A DNA stretch of 64,000 nucleotides from Lacticaseibacillus porcinae (lineage in GTDB: Bacteria; Bacillota; Bacilli; Lactobacillales; Lactobacillaceae): the NCBI RefSeq assembly GCF_003946305.1, contig NZ_RHNS01000010.1, positions 39,447 through 103,446 of the forward strand, in the 5' to 3' direction. A model generated the notes under the pieces. That model was not told the DNA's origin. It saw only the letters and a list, made by a program, of their open reading frames with translations, and ran no database searches. Both the position numbers and the translations under genes were made by a program. Below are positions 21,390 through 29,489 of the stretch, in pieces. How positions within the stretch are numbered: the stretch's first letter is position 1; each line of letters opens with the position of its first letter.

Positions 21390-22094
21390 ATGGATGCGCA
21401 ACTAGACTTTAAAGCCGGGATCAAAGACGTCATGCCGACGGTGTTCGGCTACATTGGCGTGGGCTTAGCCTTTGGAATCGTGGCGCACACCAGCCACTTA
21501 TCAGTATGGTTGGTTTTATTAATGTCGCTGATCGTGTATGCAGGCAGCGCACAATTTGTGATCACTAGCATGTTATTAACGGGCAGTCCCATCGGTGCGA
21601 TCGTGGTGTCCACACTGTTGATCAATGCGCGGATGAGCTTAATGAGTATGACCGTCGCCCCATATTTACAAAAAGAATCAATGGGGCAAAATATTGCCAT
21701 TGGAACGCTTTTAACTGACGAAACCTTTGCGTTATCGATGAATAAACTGAACCTCACCGATCGTAAGTTACGCCCAGCGTGGTTTCATGCAGCAAATGTG
21801 GTTGCCTATTTAGTTTGGGCAATCGCCACAGTGATCGGGGCGTTGATCGGGAGTTTGATCCCAGATGCCAAAGCCTTTGGTCTAGACTTTGCGGTGGTGG
21901 CGATGTTCATCGGGTTATTATACCTGCAAATGATCACTGATCGGTCTAAGCCGTTGTTGCGGCATTTAACCGTTGCTGGGTTTGTCGCCGTGGTGATGGT
22001 GGTTTTAATGCGGTTTATGCCAGGTTCTACGGCAATTTTAGTGGCAACGATCCTCGGTTGCTTATTCGGAATGGCGGTGGAACACCATGAGTAA
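21390..22094 (+). CDS. azlC: AzlC-family branched-chain amino acid exporter, large subunit
   Basis: This 234-residue multi-helix membrane protein begins MDAQLDFKAGIKDVMPTVFG, with the typical AzlC stretch GSAQFVITSMLL. Together with AzlD it exports branched-chain amino acids or their analogues. It starts at ATG after GAGGTGAG and overlaps azlD by 8 nt. Confidence 0.92.
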   Translation: MDAQLDFKAGIKDVMPTVFGYIGVGLAFGIVAHTSHLSVWLVLLMSLIVYAGSAQFVITSMLLTGSPIGAIVVSTLLINARMSLMSMTVAPYLQKESMGQNIAIGTLLTDETFALSMNKLNLTDRKLRPAWFHAANVVAYLVWAIATVIGALIGSLIPDAKAFGLDFAVVAMFIGLLYLQMITDRSKPLLRHLTVAGFVAVVMVVLMRFMPGSTAILVATILGCLFGMAVEHHE

Positions 22095-22410
22095 AGTGCT
22101 GATCACGATTTTGCTGTGTGGGTTAGTGACTTGGTTGATCCGCGTGGTGCCATTTGCATTAGTGAAAGCGACCACCTTGCCAAAATGGTTACTGCAATTT
22201 CTCAGCTTTGTGCCGGTAGCGATCCTTGCTGCAATTTTTGTTGAAAGTTTGCTGGTTTATCACCAAGGACAATGGCCAAGTGTGAATACTGAGAATTTAC
22301 TCGCTAGTATTCCCGCCATTATCGCCGGCGTGATTTCCAAGAGTTTGTTGGTGGTCGTGGTTGTTGGTATCGTTGCCATGGCGCTGATTCGCGCCTTTGG
22401 CTGGACGTGA
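22087..22410 (+). CDS. azlD: AzlD-family small subunit
   Basis: This 107-residue protein has three or four membrane helices (LITILLCGLVTWLIRVVPF ... VPVAILAAIFVESLL). It is the small partner of AzlC in branched-chain amino acid export. The 8-nt overlap with azlC means coupled translation. Confidence 0.92.
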   Translation: MSKVLITILLCGLVTWLIRVVPFALVKATTLPKWLLQFLSFVPVAILAAIFVESLLVYHQGQWPSVNTENLLASIPAIIAGVISKSLLVVVVVGIVAMALIRAFGWT

Positions 22411-22517
22411 AAATATTGCCCGGGAAATATTGCGACAGAGGCTTGCACTAAATTTCCCGTCCCCGTACTATATAATTAATAGCAAATGCTAAATAATGAT
22501 TTAAAGGATGATGATAT

Positions 22518-25205
22518 ATGGAAGATCCCAGTGCGCAGATAAAAATGACCCATTTAACGGTGGCAGAAGTTCAAGCAAAAGTCCAAACGCCTGATTTAGA
22601 GGCAGGCTTAACGCAAACAGAGGCCGAGAAACGTTTAGCGGAAAATGGCCCGAATGCCTTAGCCTCACACCGCACACCGAAATGGGTTTTATTCGTGCGG
22701 CAGTTCAACAACTTGATCATTTATATTTTGATCGGCGCAGCGCTGATGACCAGCATGATGCGCTTGTTGACTGACACGATTATTATTGCCTTGGTGATCA
22801 TCATTAATGCGATCATTGGCTACATTCAAGAAAGTAATGCCTCTGATTCGCTTGATCAAATTAAAAAAATGTTGGCCCACAATGCGACGGTTTATCGCGA
22901 CGGCCAACGCATCGACGTGCCTGCTGAAGAATTAGTGGTCGGCGACGTGGTGTTCTTGGAAGCAGGGGATAATGTCCCTGCTGACTTGCGCATTATCGAC
23001 AGTGATAACTTGATGATGCAAGAAGCCGTGTTGACTGGGGAGACTAACTCTGTGGCTAAGTCCCCAGAAGCATTGCCAAGCGACACACCTCTAGCTGAAC
23101 AAGCGAATATGGCCTTTTCGTCAACAGCAGTTGCTTCCGGTTCTGGGATGGGGTTAGTGATTGCCACTGGCGCCGACAGTGAACTTGGGAAGATCTCATC
23201 TGCTGTCGCGAATGCCAAGAAACGTCAATCACCAATGATGAAGCAACTTGATGGCATCGGCAAAGGGATCTCTTATGGGATCTTGATTTTTGCGGTGGCC
23301 TTATTTATCTTTGGCTTGATCGGCGGCCACTATACGCTTGGGACCTTAGCTTTAGGGATCGTGACGATGATCGTCGGTTCGATGCCTGAAGGCTTGCCTG
23401 CGACAACCAGTGTCATTTTAGCGATGGGTGTCCAAGCCATGGCGAAAAACGAAAACACCATTGTCAAAGACTTACCTTCAGTAGAAGTCTTAGGCTCTGT
23501 TGACGTGATCGCCACTGATAAAACTGGGACTTTGACCCAAAATGAAATGACCGTTACCGATATTCTCACCCCAACGGCGCAATATGCGGTTACCGGTACT
23601 GGCTATGCGCCTGCCGGGGACTTTACGTTAGACCAAGAAGTGATCACACCTGCTGATCATCAAGACTTGGAAGCGCTGCTGACTGCAGGTTATGAAGCAA
23701 ACGATACCACCTTAGCTGAAATTGACGGGAAATATGAAATCAACGGCGAACCTACTGATGGTGCCTTCATCACCGCTTATCAAAAAGCCTTTGGTGAAAC
23801 TGAAGAATCTGATGAATTGGATCTCATGCCTTTTGATTCCGATTATCGCTACATGGCCAAGTTGGTGCGTTTAGCTGATGGGACTAAGAAGTTGTACATC
23901 AAAGGCTCACCAGATAAATTATTACCAATGGCCAAAGCCAGCGACCCAAACTTCGATGAAGCTCATTATTTAGCTTGGACCAGTGAACGATCTAAACATG
24001 GGCAACGTGTCATTGCTGTAGGTTCTCGGATCGTCAATGTCGATAAGATCAGTCATGAGTTGTTAGAATCAGGGATCGACTTCTTAGGGTTAGCCGCGTT
24101 GATCGACCCGCCACGTCCTGAAGTGATCGCATCGATTCGCGACATGAGAAAAGCCGGCGTGAAAGTAAAAATGATCACCGGCGATCATCCGCAAACTGCC
24201 CAGGCGATCGCCAAAACCTTGAGTTTAGCAGATGACCCGCAAGTGGTCACTGGCGCAGAACTTGAAGCAATGAGTCCAGACGACCGGGAACATGCCATGG
24301 TGTCTGCTGACGTGTTTGCTCGAACCACCCCTGCTGATAAGCTTGCAATCGTGCAAGCTTTACAAAAAGCTGGTAACGTCACGGCGATGGTCGGCGATGG
24401 TGTCAATGATGCACCAGCGTTGAAACAAGCAGATATCGGTGTGGCCATGGGTGAATCTGGGACTGATGTGGCCAAAGATGCTGCTGACATGATTTTAACG
24501 GATGATAAGTTTACGACCATGCAGCGGGCGATCAAAGAAGGCCGCCGGATCTATGACAACATTAAAAAGAGTATTTTGTTCCTGTTGCCGACCAGTTTTG
24601 CAGAAGGCTTAGTCATCGCCTTCACTGTGTTGACTCGCGATGATATGCCATTGAATGCCAGCCAAATGCTTTGGATCAACATGGTGTCTGCCATCACGAT
24701 TCAGTTAGCGTTTATCTTTGAACCAGCAGAAGATGGCATCATGCTACGGCCACCGCGTCCTAATGACGCTGGGATGATGAACAAACATGACGTGTTCCAA
24801 TTGCTGTATGTTTCGGTGTTGATCTCAGGCATCGGGCTGATCGCTCATGACTGGTTGTTGAGTAATGGCATCGCCGGACCGCGGGTGGCATCAACGATGA
24901 TGGTCAACATTATTATCTTAGGGAAGATCTTTTACTTGTTTAACATTCGCACTAAAGCGATCGTGTTCTCTAAGCAGTTCTTCTCTAATCCCCAAGCCTT
25001 TTGGATCATTGGGTTGATGATGGTCTTGCAACTCGGCTTAACGTACTTGCCATTTATGCAAAATGTCATGCGTACCGCAGCCATGAGTTGGCGTGAATGG
25101 GGGATCGCGATCGCGGCTGGCGTCATTACGTTGATCGTGGCTGAAGCTGATAAATTGATCCGAATCGGATTGCATCGTCGCGCTGGTCGCGCACGCTTTC
25201 AATAA
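22518..25205 (+). CDS. P2-type cation-transporting ATPase
   Basis: This 895-residue P-type ATPase has an N-terminal cation-ATPase domain and an actuator with LTGETNSV. The phosphorylation motif DKTGTLTQ has Asp334. MVGDGVNDAPAL is present, and there are about ten membrane helices. Helix 4 has PEGLPAT, as in Na/K/Ca pumps. Helix 6 reads INMVSAITIQLAF and lacks the calcium-pump motif NLVTDGLPA, so calcium should not be assumed. It has its own promoter-like TTGCAC-17-TACTAT and the site AAAGGATG. Confidence 0.9.
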   Translation: MEDPSAQIKMTHLTVAEVQAKVQTPDLEAGLTQTEAEKRLAENGPNALASHRTPKWVLFVRQFNNLIIYILIGAALMTSMMRLLTDTIIIALVIIINAIIGYIQESNASDSLDQIKKMLAHNATVYRDGQRIDVPAEELVVGDVVFLEAGDNVPADLRIIDSDNLMMQEAVLTGETNSVAKSPEALPSDTPLAEQANMAFSSTAVASGSGMGLVIATGADSELGKISSAVANAKKRQSPMMKQLDGIGKGISYGILIFAVALFIFGLIGGHYTLGTLALGIVTMIVGSMPEGLPATTSVILAMGVQAMAKNENTIVKDLPSVEVLGSVDVIATDKTGTLTQNEMTVTDILTPTAQYAVTGTGYAPAGDFTLDQEVITPADHQDLEALLTAGYEANDTTLAEIDGKYEINGEPTDGAFITAYQKAFGETEESDELDLMPFDSDYRYMAKLVRLADGTKKLYIKGSPDKLLPMAKASDPNFDEAHYLAWTSERSKHGQRVIAVGSRIVNVDKISHELLESGIDFLGLAALIDPPRPEVIASIRDMRKAGVKVKMITGDHPQTAQAIAKTLSLADDPQVVTGAELEAMSPDDREHAMVSADVFARTTPADKLAIVQALQKAGNVTAMVGDGVNDAPALKQADIGVAMGESGTDVAKDAADMILTDDKFTTMQRAIKEGRRIYDNIKKSILFLLPTSFAEGLVIAFTVLTRDDMPLNASQMLWINMVSAITIQLAFIFEPAEDGIMLRPPRPNDAGMMNKHDVFQLLYVSVLISGIGLIAHDWLLSNGIAGPRVASTMMVNIIILGKIFYLFNIRTKAIVFSKQFFSNPQAFWIIGLMMVLQLGLTYLPFMQNVMRTAAMSWREWGIAIAAGVITLIVAEADKLIRIGLHRRAGRARFQ

Positions 25206-25282
25206 TTTTGTTAATGGACTAGTCAGCACCGTTGTTTTAGCGTAAGCTTGGGGTATAAGACAATGCAACGGAGGTATTTACT

Positions 25283-25792
25283 ATGTTAACCAGTGCTGAA
25301 CGTCAATCTCAGATCCAAATGGCTTTAGCTGATGCCAAAGCCCCGATCACAGCGACTGCTTTTGCCAAAAAATTTGGTGTGAGTCGTCAAACTGTCGTTG
25401 GGGATGTCGCTTTATTACGGGCTCAAGGGACGAAACTGATCGCCACTCCTCGCGGCTATCAATTCGAAGACAGCGCCACAAAAACCGCTGTGATCGTGTG
25501 CAAGCACACCCCAGAAGATGCCGTTAAAGAAATGCAGATCATCATTGATCACGGCGGTGTCGTGAAAGATGTCATGATCGATCATCCCGTTTACGGTCAA
25601 TTGCGCGGCTCTTTGGAAGTGGCTTCTGAACAAGAAATTCACTTATTCCATTCCCGCATGTTGCAACATGAAAGCCATATGTTGTCTGAATTGACAGACG
25701 GTGTGCACTTACACACCATCGGCTACGAAAACCCTGAACAGATCACTGAAATCAAACAGGCTTTGCGTGACGCCGGTTTCTTATACGAATAA
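25283..25792 (+). CDS. niaR: Niacin-responsive repressor NiaR (HTH_11 plus 3H domain)
   Basis: This 169-residue regulator has an N-terminal winged helix (ITATAFAKKFGVSRQTVVGDV). The C-terminal 3H domain has the metal-binding histidines in the stretches DHPVYGQLRG, EIHLFHSRM and GVHLHTIGYE. The family represses NAD salvage and niacin uptake genes when niacin is plentiful. No target gene is adjacent. The start is fixed by ACGGAGGT. Confidence 0.92.
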   Translation: MLTSAERQSQIQMALADAKAPITATAFAKKFGVSRQTVVGDVALLRAQGTKLIATPRGYQFEDSATKTAVIVCKHTPEDAVKEMQIIIDHGGVVKDVMIDHPVYGQLRGSLEVASEQEIHLFHSRMLQHESHMLSELTDGVHLHTIGYENPEQITEIKQALRDAGFLYE

Positions 25793-25801
25793 GCAATAGA
25801 G

Positions 25802-25831
25802 AAGCTGAGACTTGTGGGTCTCAGCTTTTTA
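25802..25831 (+). terminator. niaR terminator
   Basis: AAGCTGAGAC/GTCTCAGCTT is followed by a T run. Confidence 0.9.
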
Positions 25832-25940
25832 TTTTGAGAATAGCTTAATTTAGAAATAAACGATTTAAAAATTGGTCTACTTTGTGAAATTGAATGAAAA
25901 CACAGTGTTATCAATGATTGATTGCGAATTTAAAATATTT

Positions 25941-26362
25941 TTGACCAATTGGTTGCATTTATTTTAAAGTCATGATACCATCATGGTGAATTCTGCGAAG
26001 ATCAAAGTAGTTGAGACTCGAGCTTGGCTTGCAGTCTTTGACCTTCATTGGTATGCTCGCCTTGGCTGTTGGCGACAGCAGTCAAAGTCCTACTACCCAG
26101 AGTGCGCATGACGAAACCGCGAATCGAGCTACGGTAACACAGGGTAAGTGAGCAACATGTGGGAGTCCGCCCACAGGCTTGGATAATCTTGGTAGCCATC
26201 CAAGTTCGCGCAGCTGGTGATTCTGCCTGTCTGATCCGGCGGGGAACGAAATCCTCGATATAATACCGCACCACCCTAAGGCGTGTTTCTTGCGCGCCAA
26301 AGGACAAAGTAGACAAGTTTGGGACCACGGGCCAGTTTTGAAAATGCTGGGCCGTGGTTTTC
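25941..26362 (+). ncRNA. Candidate structured non-coding RNA, about 375 nt
   Basis: A promoter-like TTGACC (25941-25946), an 18-bp spacer and TAAAGT (25965-25970) precede a gene-poor stretch. This ends in a hairpin with arms 26324-26335 and 26347-26358 (one mismatch), followed by a short T run. In between are several local stems: CTTTGAC/GTCAAAG (about 26035-26087), TGTGGG/CCCACA (about 26158-26175) and CTTGGAT/ATCCAAG (about 26178-26205). CAAAGTAG occurs near both ends. I cannot match it to RNase P RNA, tmRNA, 6S, SRP RNA or a T-box. The 129-residue minus-strand frame here looks like a shadow. Confidence 0.45.
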
Positions 26363-26418
26363 GTGGAATTAATGCGGATGCTTTTGGACAACTTGGAGAA
26401 ATTGTCCGGAGGTTTTAT

Positions 26419-26447
26419 TTGACAGCGTTAAAATCCTCAGGTATGCT
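26419..26447 (+). promoter_or_regulatory. Promoter of the Cys-rich leader and oppA
   Basis: TTGACA (26419-26424), a 17-bp spacer and TATGCT (26442-26447) lie 31 nt before the leader ORF start. Confidence 0.75.
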
Positions 26448-26477
26448 TACCACATATTAAAAAAAGGAGGGGCCGTT

Positions 26478-26570
26478 ATGAACGAATCGATGAAACAAAT
26501 GCAATGTTGCTGTGTATGCATGTGCAAGTCGGACGCTGATGGCGGACTCTTGGACGGCATATTTGGCTAG
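26478..26570 (+). CDS. Cysteine-rich leader peptide (30 residues)
   Basis: MNESMKQMQCCCVCMCKSDA continues to DGGLLDGIFG. Five cysteine codons fall within seven (26505-26525). It has a near-perfect ribosome site (AAAAAGGAGGGG), its own promoter, and a strong terminator 25 nt after the stop, then an OppA-type lipoprotein gene. This layout fits ribosome-mediated attenuation responding to charged tRNA-Cys. Segment 26535-26543 (GCTGATGGC) can pair with 26603-26611 (GCCTTCAGC) in the 5' arm of the terminator, which would be an antiterminator when the ribosome stalls at the Cys codons. A secreted peptide signal or metal-binding peptide is the alternative. Confidence 0.6.
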   Translation: MNESMKQMQCCCVCMCKSDADGGLLDGIFG

Positions 26571-26594
26571 GTGAAACCCTTAGACCAAATATTG

Positions 26595-26654
26595 GCGCCG
26601 ACGCCTTCAGCGGATGCATTTTTGCATCGTTGAAGGACTGTCGGCGCTTTTTTG
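26595..26654 (+). terminator. Terminator or attenuator before oppA
   Basis: A long hairpin with stacked arms GCGCCGAC/GTCGGCGC, CCTTCA/TGAAGG and GATGCA/TGCATC is followed by T7. It lies between the Cys-rich ORF and oppA, 36 nt before the oppA start. Confidence 0.85.
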
Positions 26655-26690
26655 TCGCTAAACATAGCTAAACATAATGGAGGAATTGTG

Positions 26691-28340
26691 ATGACTCATT
26701 TCAAAACTGCTGCGCTGGTTGTAACCACTTTAGCTTTAGGCTTAGTGCTCGCAGCATGCGGGAGCAACAAATCAAGCCAGTCGAGTTCAGCGACGAAACA
26801 ACAGCTGAACTTAAGTGCCACAGCACCGCTAGATACTATTGATTTGGCGCAAGCCACTGGTTACGGCCAAACTGGGAATGTGTATGAAAGCTTCTGGCGC
26901 TTAGGCAAAAACGGGAAGCCGATCGCCGGCCTCGCTAGCAAAGCCACGAAATCAAGTGATGGTTTAACTTGGACGATCGCGATTCGCAAAGACGCCAAGT
27001 GGAGTGACGGCTCAGCGATCACTGCCAAAGATTTCGTTTATTCTTGGCAGCGCACCATCGATCCGAAAACCAAGTCACCTTATAGCTACTTGTTCTCCGG
27101 CATCAAAAACGCTGACGCCATCAACAAAGGCAACGCCAAACCAGATACGTTAGGCATCAAAGCGCTCGATACGAACACCGTTCAAATCACTTTAGACAAG
27201 CCGATCGCCTACTTCAAAGTCTTGATGGCTTATCCATTATTTGCGCCACAAAGTGAAAAAACTGTCACCAAATATGGTAAGAAATATGCCACCACTAGCA
27301 GCAAAATGCTTTACTCGGGGCCTTTTGTCATTACCGGCTGGAACGGGACTGGCAATACATGGTCCTTTAAGAAAAACCCTTACTACTGGGACAAGAAAGT
27401 GGTTAAACTCCAAAAGGTCAACTTCCAAGTGGTGGAAGACACCAGCACTGGTGTCAACTTGTTCAACACCAACAAGCTTGATTTAACACCATTGGCTGTC
27501 AACCAAGTGCCAAAATATGAAAAAGACAGCACTTTCCGCTCTTACGCTTATTCTTATATCGCCTACATGCAATATAACTTCAATGCTAAAGATTCAACTG
27601 TGAAAGCTGCGATGAATAACCAAGACATTCGCTTAGCCTTTTCTCAAGCGTTAGATCGCAAAGCGTTGACGAAGAAAGCTTTAGGTAATGGCTCGCAGAT
27701 CCCAACTGGTTTTGTGCCAAATGATTTGGCCAGTGATCCAACCACAGGCAAAGACTTTGCTCAACAACAAACCGTCGCCAACACCATCAACTATTCAACG
27801 AAATCTGCAAAAGATCACTGGACCAAAGGCCTGAAAGCCATCGGCAAATCTAAGTTGACGCTGACATTGCTTTACTCCAATGATGATGCCACCAGCAAAA
27901 CCACGGCTGAATATATCGGCGGCCAACTGCCTAAGGAATTACCAGGCTTGACCATCAACTTGAAAGCTTTGCCTTCACAAATGGCCAAGCAAAAGGAAAC
28001 CGATGGCGACTTCGATATCGCATTATCAGGTTGGGGGGCCGACTTCAACGATCCGATCAGTTTCTTACAAATTCCAGAATCCAACACTGCCTACAACTAC
28101 GGGAAATATTCCAATGCGCAATATGATGCTTTAATTCAAAAAGCATCGACGACCGATGCCAACGATGCCGCCAAGCGTTGGGATGATCTCGTGCAAGCCG
28201 CAAAGTTATTCAACCAAGCGCAAGGCGTGACGCCGTTGTTCCAACAAGTCACGGCTTACTTGCAAAAAGGTGATGTCAAAGGTTTAACGCATAACACTGC
28301 TGGGACGCAGTGGGGCTATAAGTACGCGTACATCAAATAA
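26691..28340 (+). CDS. Oligopeptide-binding lipoprotein, OppA family
   Basis: This 549-residue extracellular solute-binding protein (SBP_bac_5) of a peptide ABC importer has a signal peptide with lipobox LAAC (residues about 16-19), then a Ser/Lys-rich linker. Family stretches include WSDGSAITAKDFVYSWQRTI and the end GTQWGYKYAYIK. I chose the ATG at 26691 after GGAGGAATTGTG. No permease or ATPase genes are adjacent, so it must share a transporter encoded elsewhere. It probably delivers peptides as amino acid sources. The Cys leader upstream suggests cysteine-containing substrates. Confidence 0.92.
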   Translation: MTHFKTAALVVTTLALGLVLAACGSNKSSQSSSATKQQLNLSATAPLDTIDLAQATGYGQTGNVYESFWRLGKNGKPIAGLASKATKSSDGLTWTIAIRKDAKWSDGSAITAKDFVYSWQRTIDPKTKSPYSYLFSGIKNADAINKGNAKPDTLGIKALDTNTVQITLDKPIAYFKVLMAYPLFAPQSEKTVTKYGKKYATTSSKMLYSGPFVITGWNGTGNTWSFKKNPYYWDKKVVKLQKVNFQVVEDTSTGVNLFNTNKLDLTPLAVNQVPKYEKDSTFRSYAYSYIAYMQYNFNAKDSTVKAAMNNQDIRLAFSQALDRKALTKKALGNGSQIPTGFVPNDLASDPTTGKDFAQQQTVANTINYSTKSAKDHWTKGLKAIGKSKLTLTLLYSNDDATSKTTAEYIGGQLPKELPGLTINLKALPSQMAKQKETDGDFDIALSGWGADFNDPISFLQIPESNTAYNYGKYSNAQYDALIQKASTTDANDAAKRWDDLVQAAKLFNQAQGVTPLFQQVTAYLQKGDVKGLTHNTAGTQWGYKYAYIK

Positions 28341-28351
28341 TGTCGACAATG

Positions 28352-28400
28352 AAGCGAGATCGTGAACAGCCATTAGTGGCATTCGCGACCTCGCTTTTTA
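28352..28400 (+). terminator. oppA terminator
   Basis: AAGCGAG/CTCGCTT with an extended inner stem (CGTGAA.../...TTCGCG) is followed by a T run. Confidence 0.85.
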
Positions 28401-28419
28401 GTTTGGTTAATATTAGGGT

Positions 28420-28494
28420 GTTAGGGAGGTTTTTGATTAGAAAATCAATCCGGATCCATTGCTCATCGGCTATCTCATAGCGGTGGGTATGCAT
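28420..28494 (-). pseudogene. Remnant of an IS5-like transposase start
   Basis: A short frame beginning at an ATG with AAAGGACTG upstream reads MHTHRYEIADEQWIRIDFLI. This matches the N-terminal pattern of IS5-group transposases (RYELTDEQWERI...). The rest of the gene is missing and the frame runs into the oppA terminator. It marks an old insertion beside the bacteriocin genes. Confidence 0.55.
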
Positions 28495-28618
28495 AACAAT
28501 CAGTCCTTTACGCCAACGTGTCAGGTTCAGGTCAGTCTGTGCAAATGATAGGTAACTCGCGAACATTTTTGAGTTTGAGGACACGCCTTAATACGCTAAC
28601 GAAAATCGTGAAATTTTA

Positions 28619-28689
28619 TACGTTCATAGTTATTTTTAATAGCTCGCCTTGATCGGCCTATTATTAATGACGGGGACGGTACAGTTCAT
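28619..28689 (+). promoter_or_regulatory. Possible LytTR-type half-sites before the bacteriocin gene
   Basis: TACGTTCAT (28619-28627) and ACAGTTCAT (28681-28689) both fit the general LytTR-regulator half-site pattern. They are 62 bp apart, about three repeat periods, rather than in the usual adjacent spacing. The assignment is therefore weak. Confidence 0.3.
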
Positions 28690-28721
28690 TTTCCTGAATA
28701 ATAATAAAGGAGGGATTCGTG

Positions 28722-28910
28722 ATGAAAAACACTAATAAATTGAATACTCAGGAATTAAAGAAAATCAATGGTGGTAAGTACTATGGCAATGGCAGGTCTT
28801 GCAACAAACACGGGTGTAAAGTTGTTTGGGGAAAAGCGATTGGTATTATTGGTAATAATGCTGCCGTGAATTTACATTCTGGCGGCAATGCAGGTTGGAA
28901 TGGTAATTAA
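28722..28910 (+). CDS. Class IIa (pediocin-like) bacteriocin precursor
   Basis: This 62-residue precursor has an 18-residue double-glycine leader (MKNTNKLNTQELKKINGG) and a 44-residue mature peptide beginning KYYGNGRSCNKHGCKVVWGKA. The YGNG box, the Cys9-Cys14 disulfide pair and VVWGKA are class IIa hallmarks. Arg replaces the usual Val after YGNG. The C-terminal half (IGIIGNNAAVNLHSGGNAGW) would be the target-recognising hairpin for the mannose PTS receptor. ATG at 28722 is preferred to the adjacent GTG, with AAAGGAGGG upstream. No dedicated ABC exporter is in the window. Base composition is more AT-rich than its neighbours, suggesting transfer. Confidence 0.95.
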   Translation: MKNTNKLNTQELKKINGGKYYGNGRSCNKHGCKVVWGKAIGIIGNNAAVNLHSGGNAGWNGN

Positions 28911-29007
28911 TTAATTTTTCAGCCTATTTTATATAAGGGCTGATATTTTTCTGATAATTAATGTCTGCATCATTTTCGACAAGTATATCTTACGAGGAGT
29001 ATCTATC

Positions 29008-29304
29008 ATGTTTAAATTAAAATGGTTCGCAGGTGGAACAGATCGGGCAACACAAGCCATAGAAATTATTGATGAACTACTAAGTGATTTACCCAACACG
29101 CCTAACGATGATGCCTTGAAAAATGTATTATTAACATATCGTCATGAATTTGTGAAAAAAAGTACCTCTGTCCCGTTTATCTTAAGTCGAATGAACTTAG
29201 CGGTCTCAAATGTTCTTGAAAAAAATGAAATCACTTTGACTAATTCTCAATCAAGTAAATTGAAGAAGCTGATTTCTCTGTCAAGCATTAGGTACGGGTA
29301 CTAG
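29008..29304 (+). CDS. Class IIa bacteriocin immunity protein
   Basis: This 98-residue soluble protein is rich in helix. Its size and position are those of the four-helix EntA/pediocin immunity family, which protects the producer by binding the receptor-bacteriocin complex (for example IEIIDELLSDLPNTPNDDALKNVL). It lies 97 bp after the bacteriocin gene with its own site ACGAGGAG, probably in the same transcript. Confidence 0.88.
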   Translation: MFKLKWFAGGTDRATQAIEIIDELLSDLPNTPNDDALKNVLLTYRHEFVKKSTSVPFILSRMNLAVSNVLEKNEITLTNSQSSKLKKLISLSSIRYGY

Positions 29305-29400
29305 TTCGGGACTTCTATCAGTGCATGGCGGGTTAGTGAAGGCGGCCAAGCGAATCATCCCCTCGCGCCAAGAAATTGTCTGCTTCGGATATGAACTCGT

Positions 29401-29450
29401 CTATAACGCTGCTGGAACGCAGTGGGGGTACAAGTATGCCTACATTAAAT
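29401..29450 (+). pseudogene. 3' remnant of a second oppA-type gene
   Basis: The frame reads YNAAGTQWGYKYAYIK, nearly the same as the C terminus of the 26691-28340 protein (HNTAGTQWGYKYAYIK). The DNA differs mostly at third codon positions, so this is the tail of a diverged paralogue and not a recent duplicate. The rest of that gene is gone. The bacteriocin pair lies just upstream, which suggests it replaced most of a second oppA. Confidence 0.75.
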
Positions 29451-29463
29451 CGTTCCACTTAAA

Positions 29464-29489
29464 AAGCCAGGCAATAGCCTGACTTTTTT
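29464..29489. terminator. Terminator between the bacteriocin locus and the MFS gene
   Basis: AAG.CAGGC/GCCTG.CTT is followed by T6 on the plus strand and overlaps the stop of the convergent MFS gene. Confidence 0.75.

Noticed and set aside
26230..26290. Possible T-box on the minus strand (AGGGTGGTGCGGTA)
   Set aside because: The core GGTGG-ACCGCG is not complete and there is no gene downstream on that strand.
26002..26391. 129-residue minus-strand open frame
   Set aside because: It lies over the candidate non-coding RNA, has no ribosome site and its composition (scattered Arg, Cys, Thr) is not protein-like.
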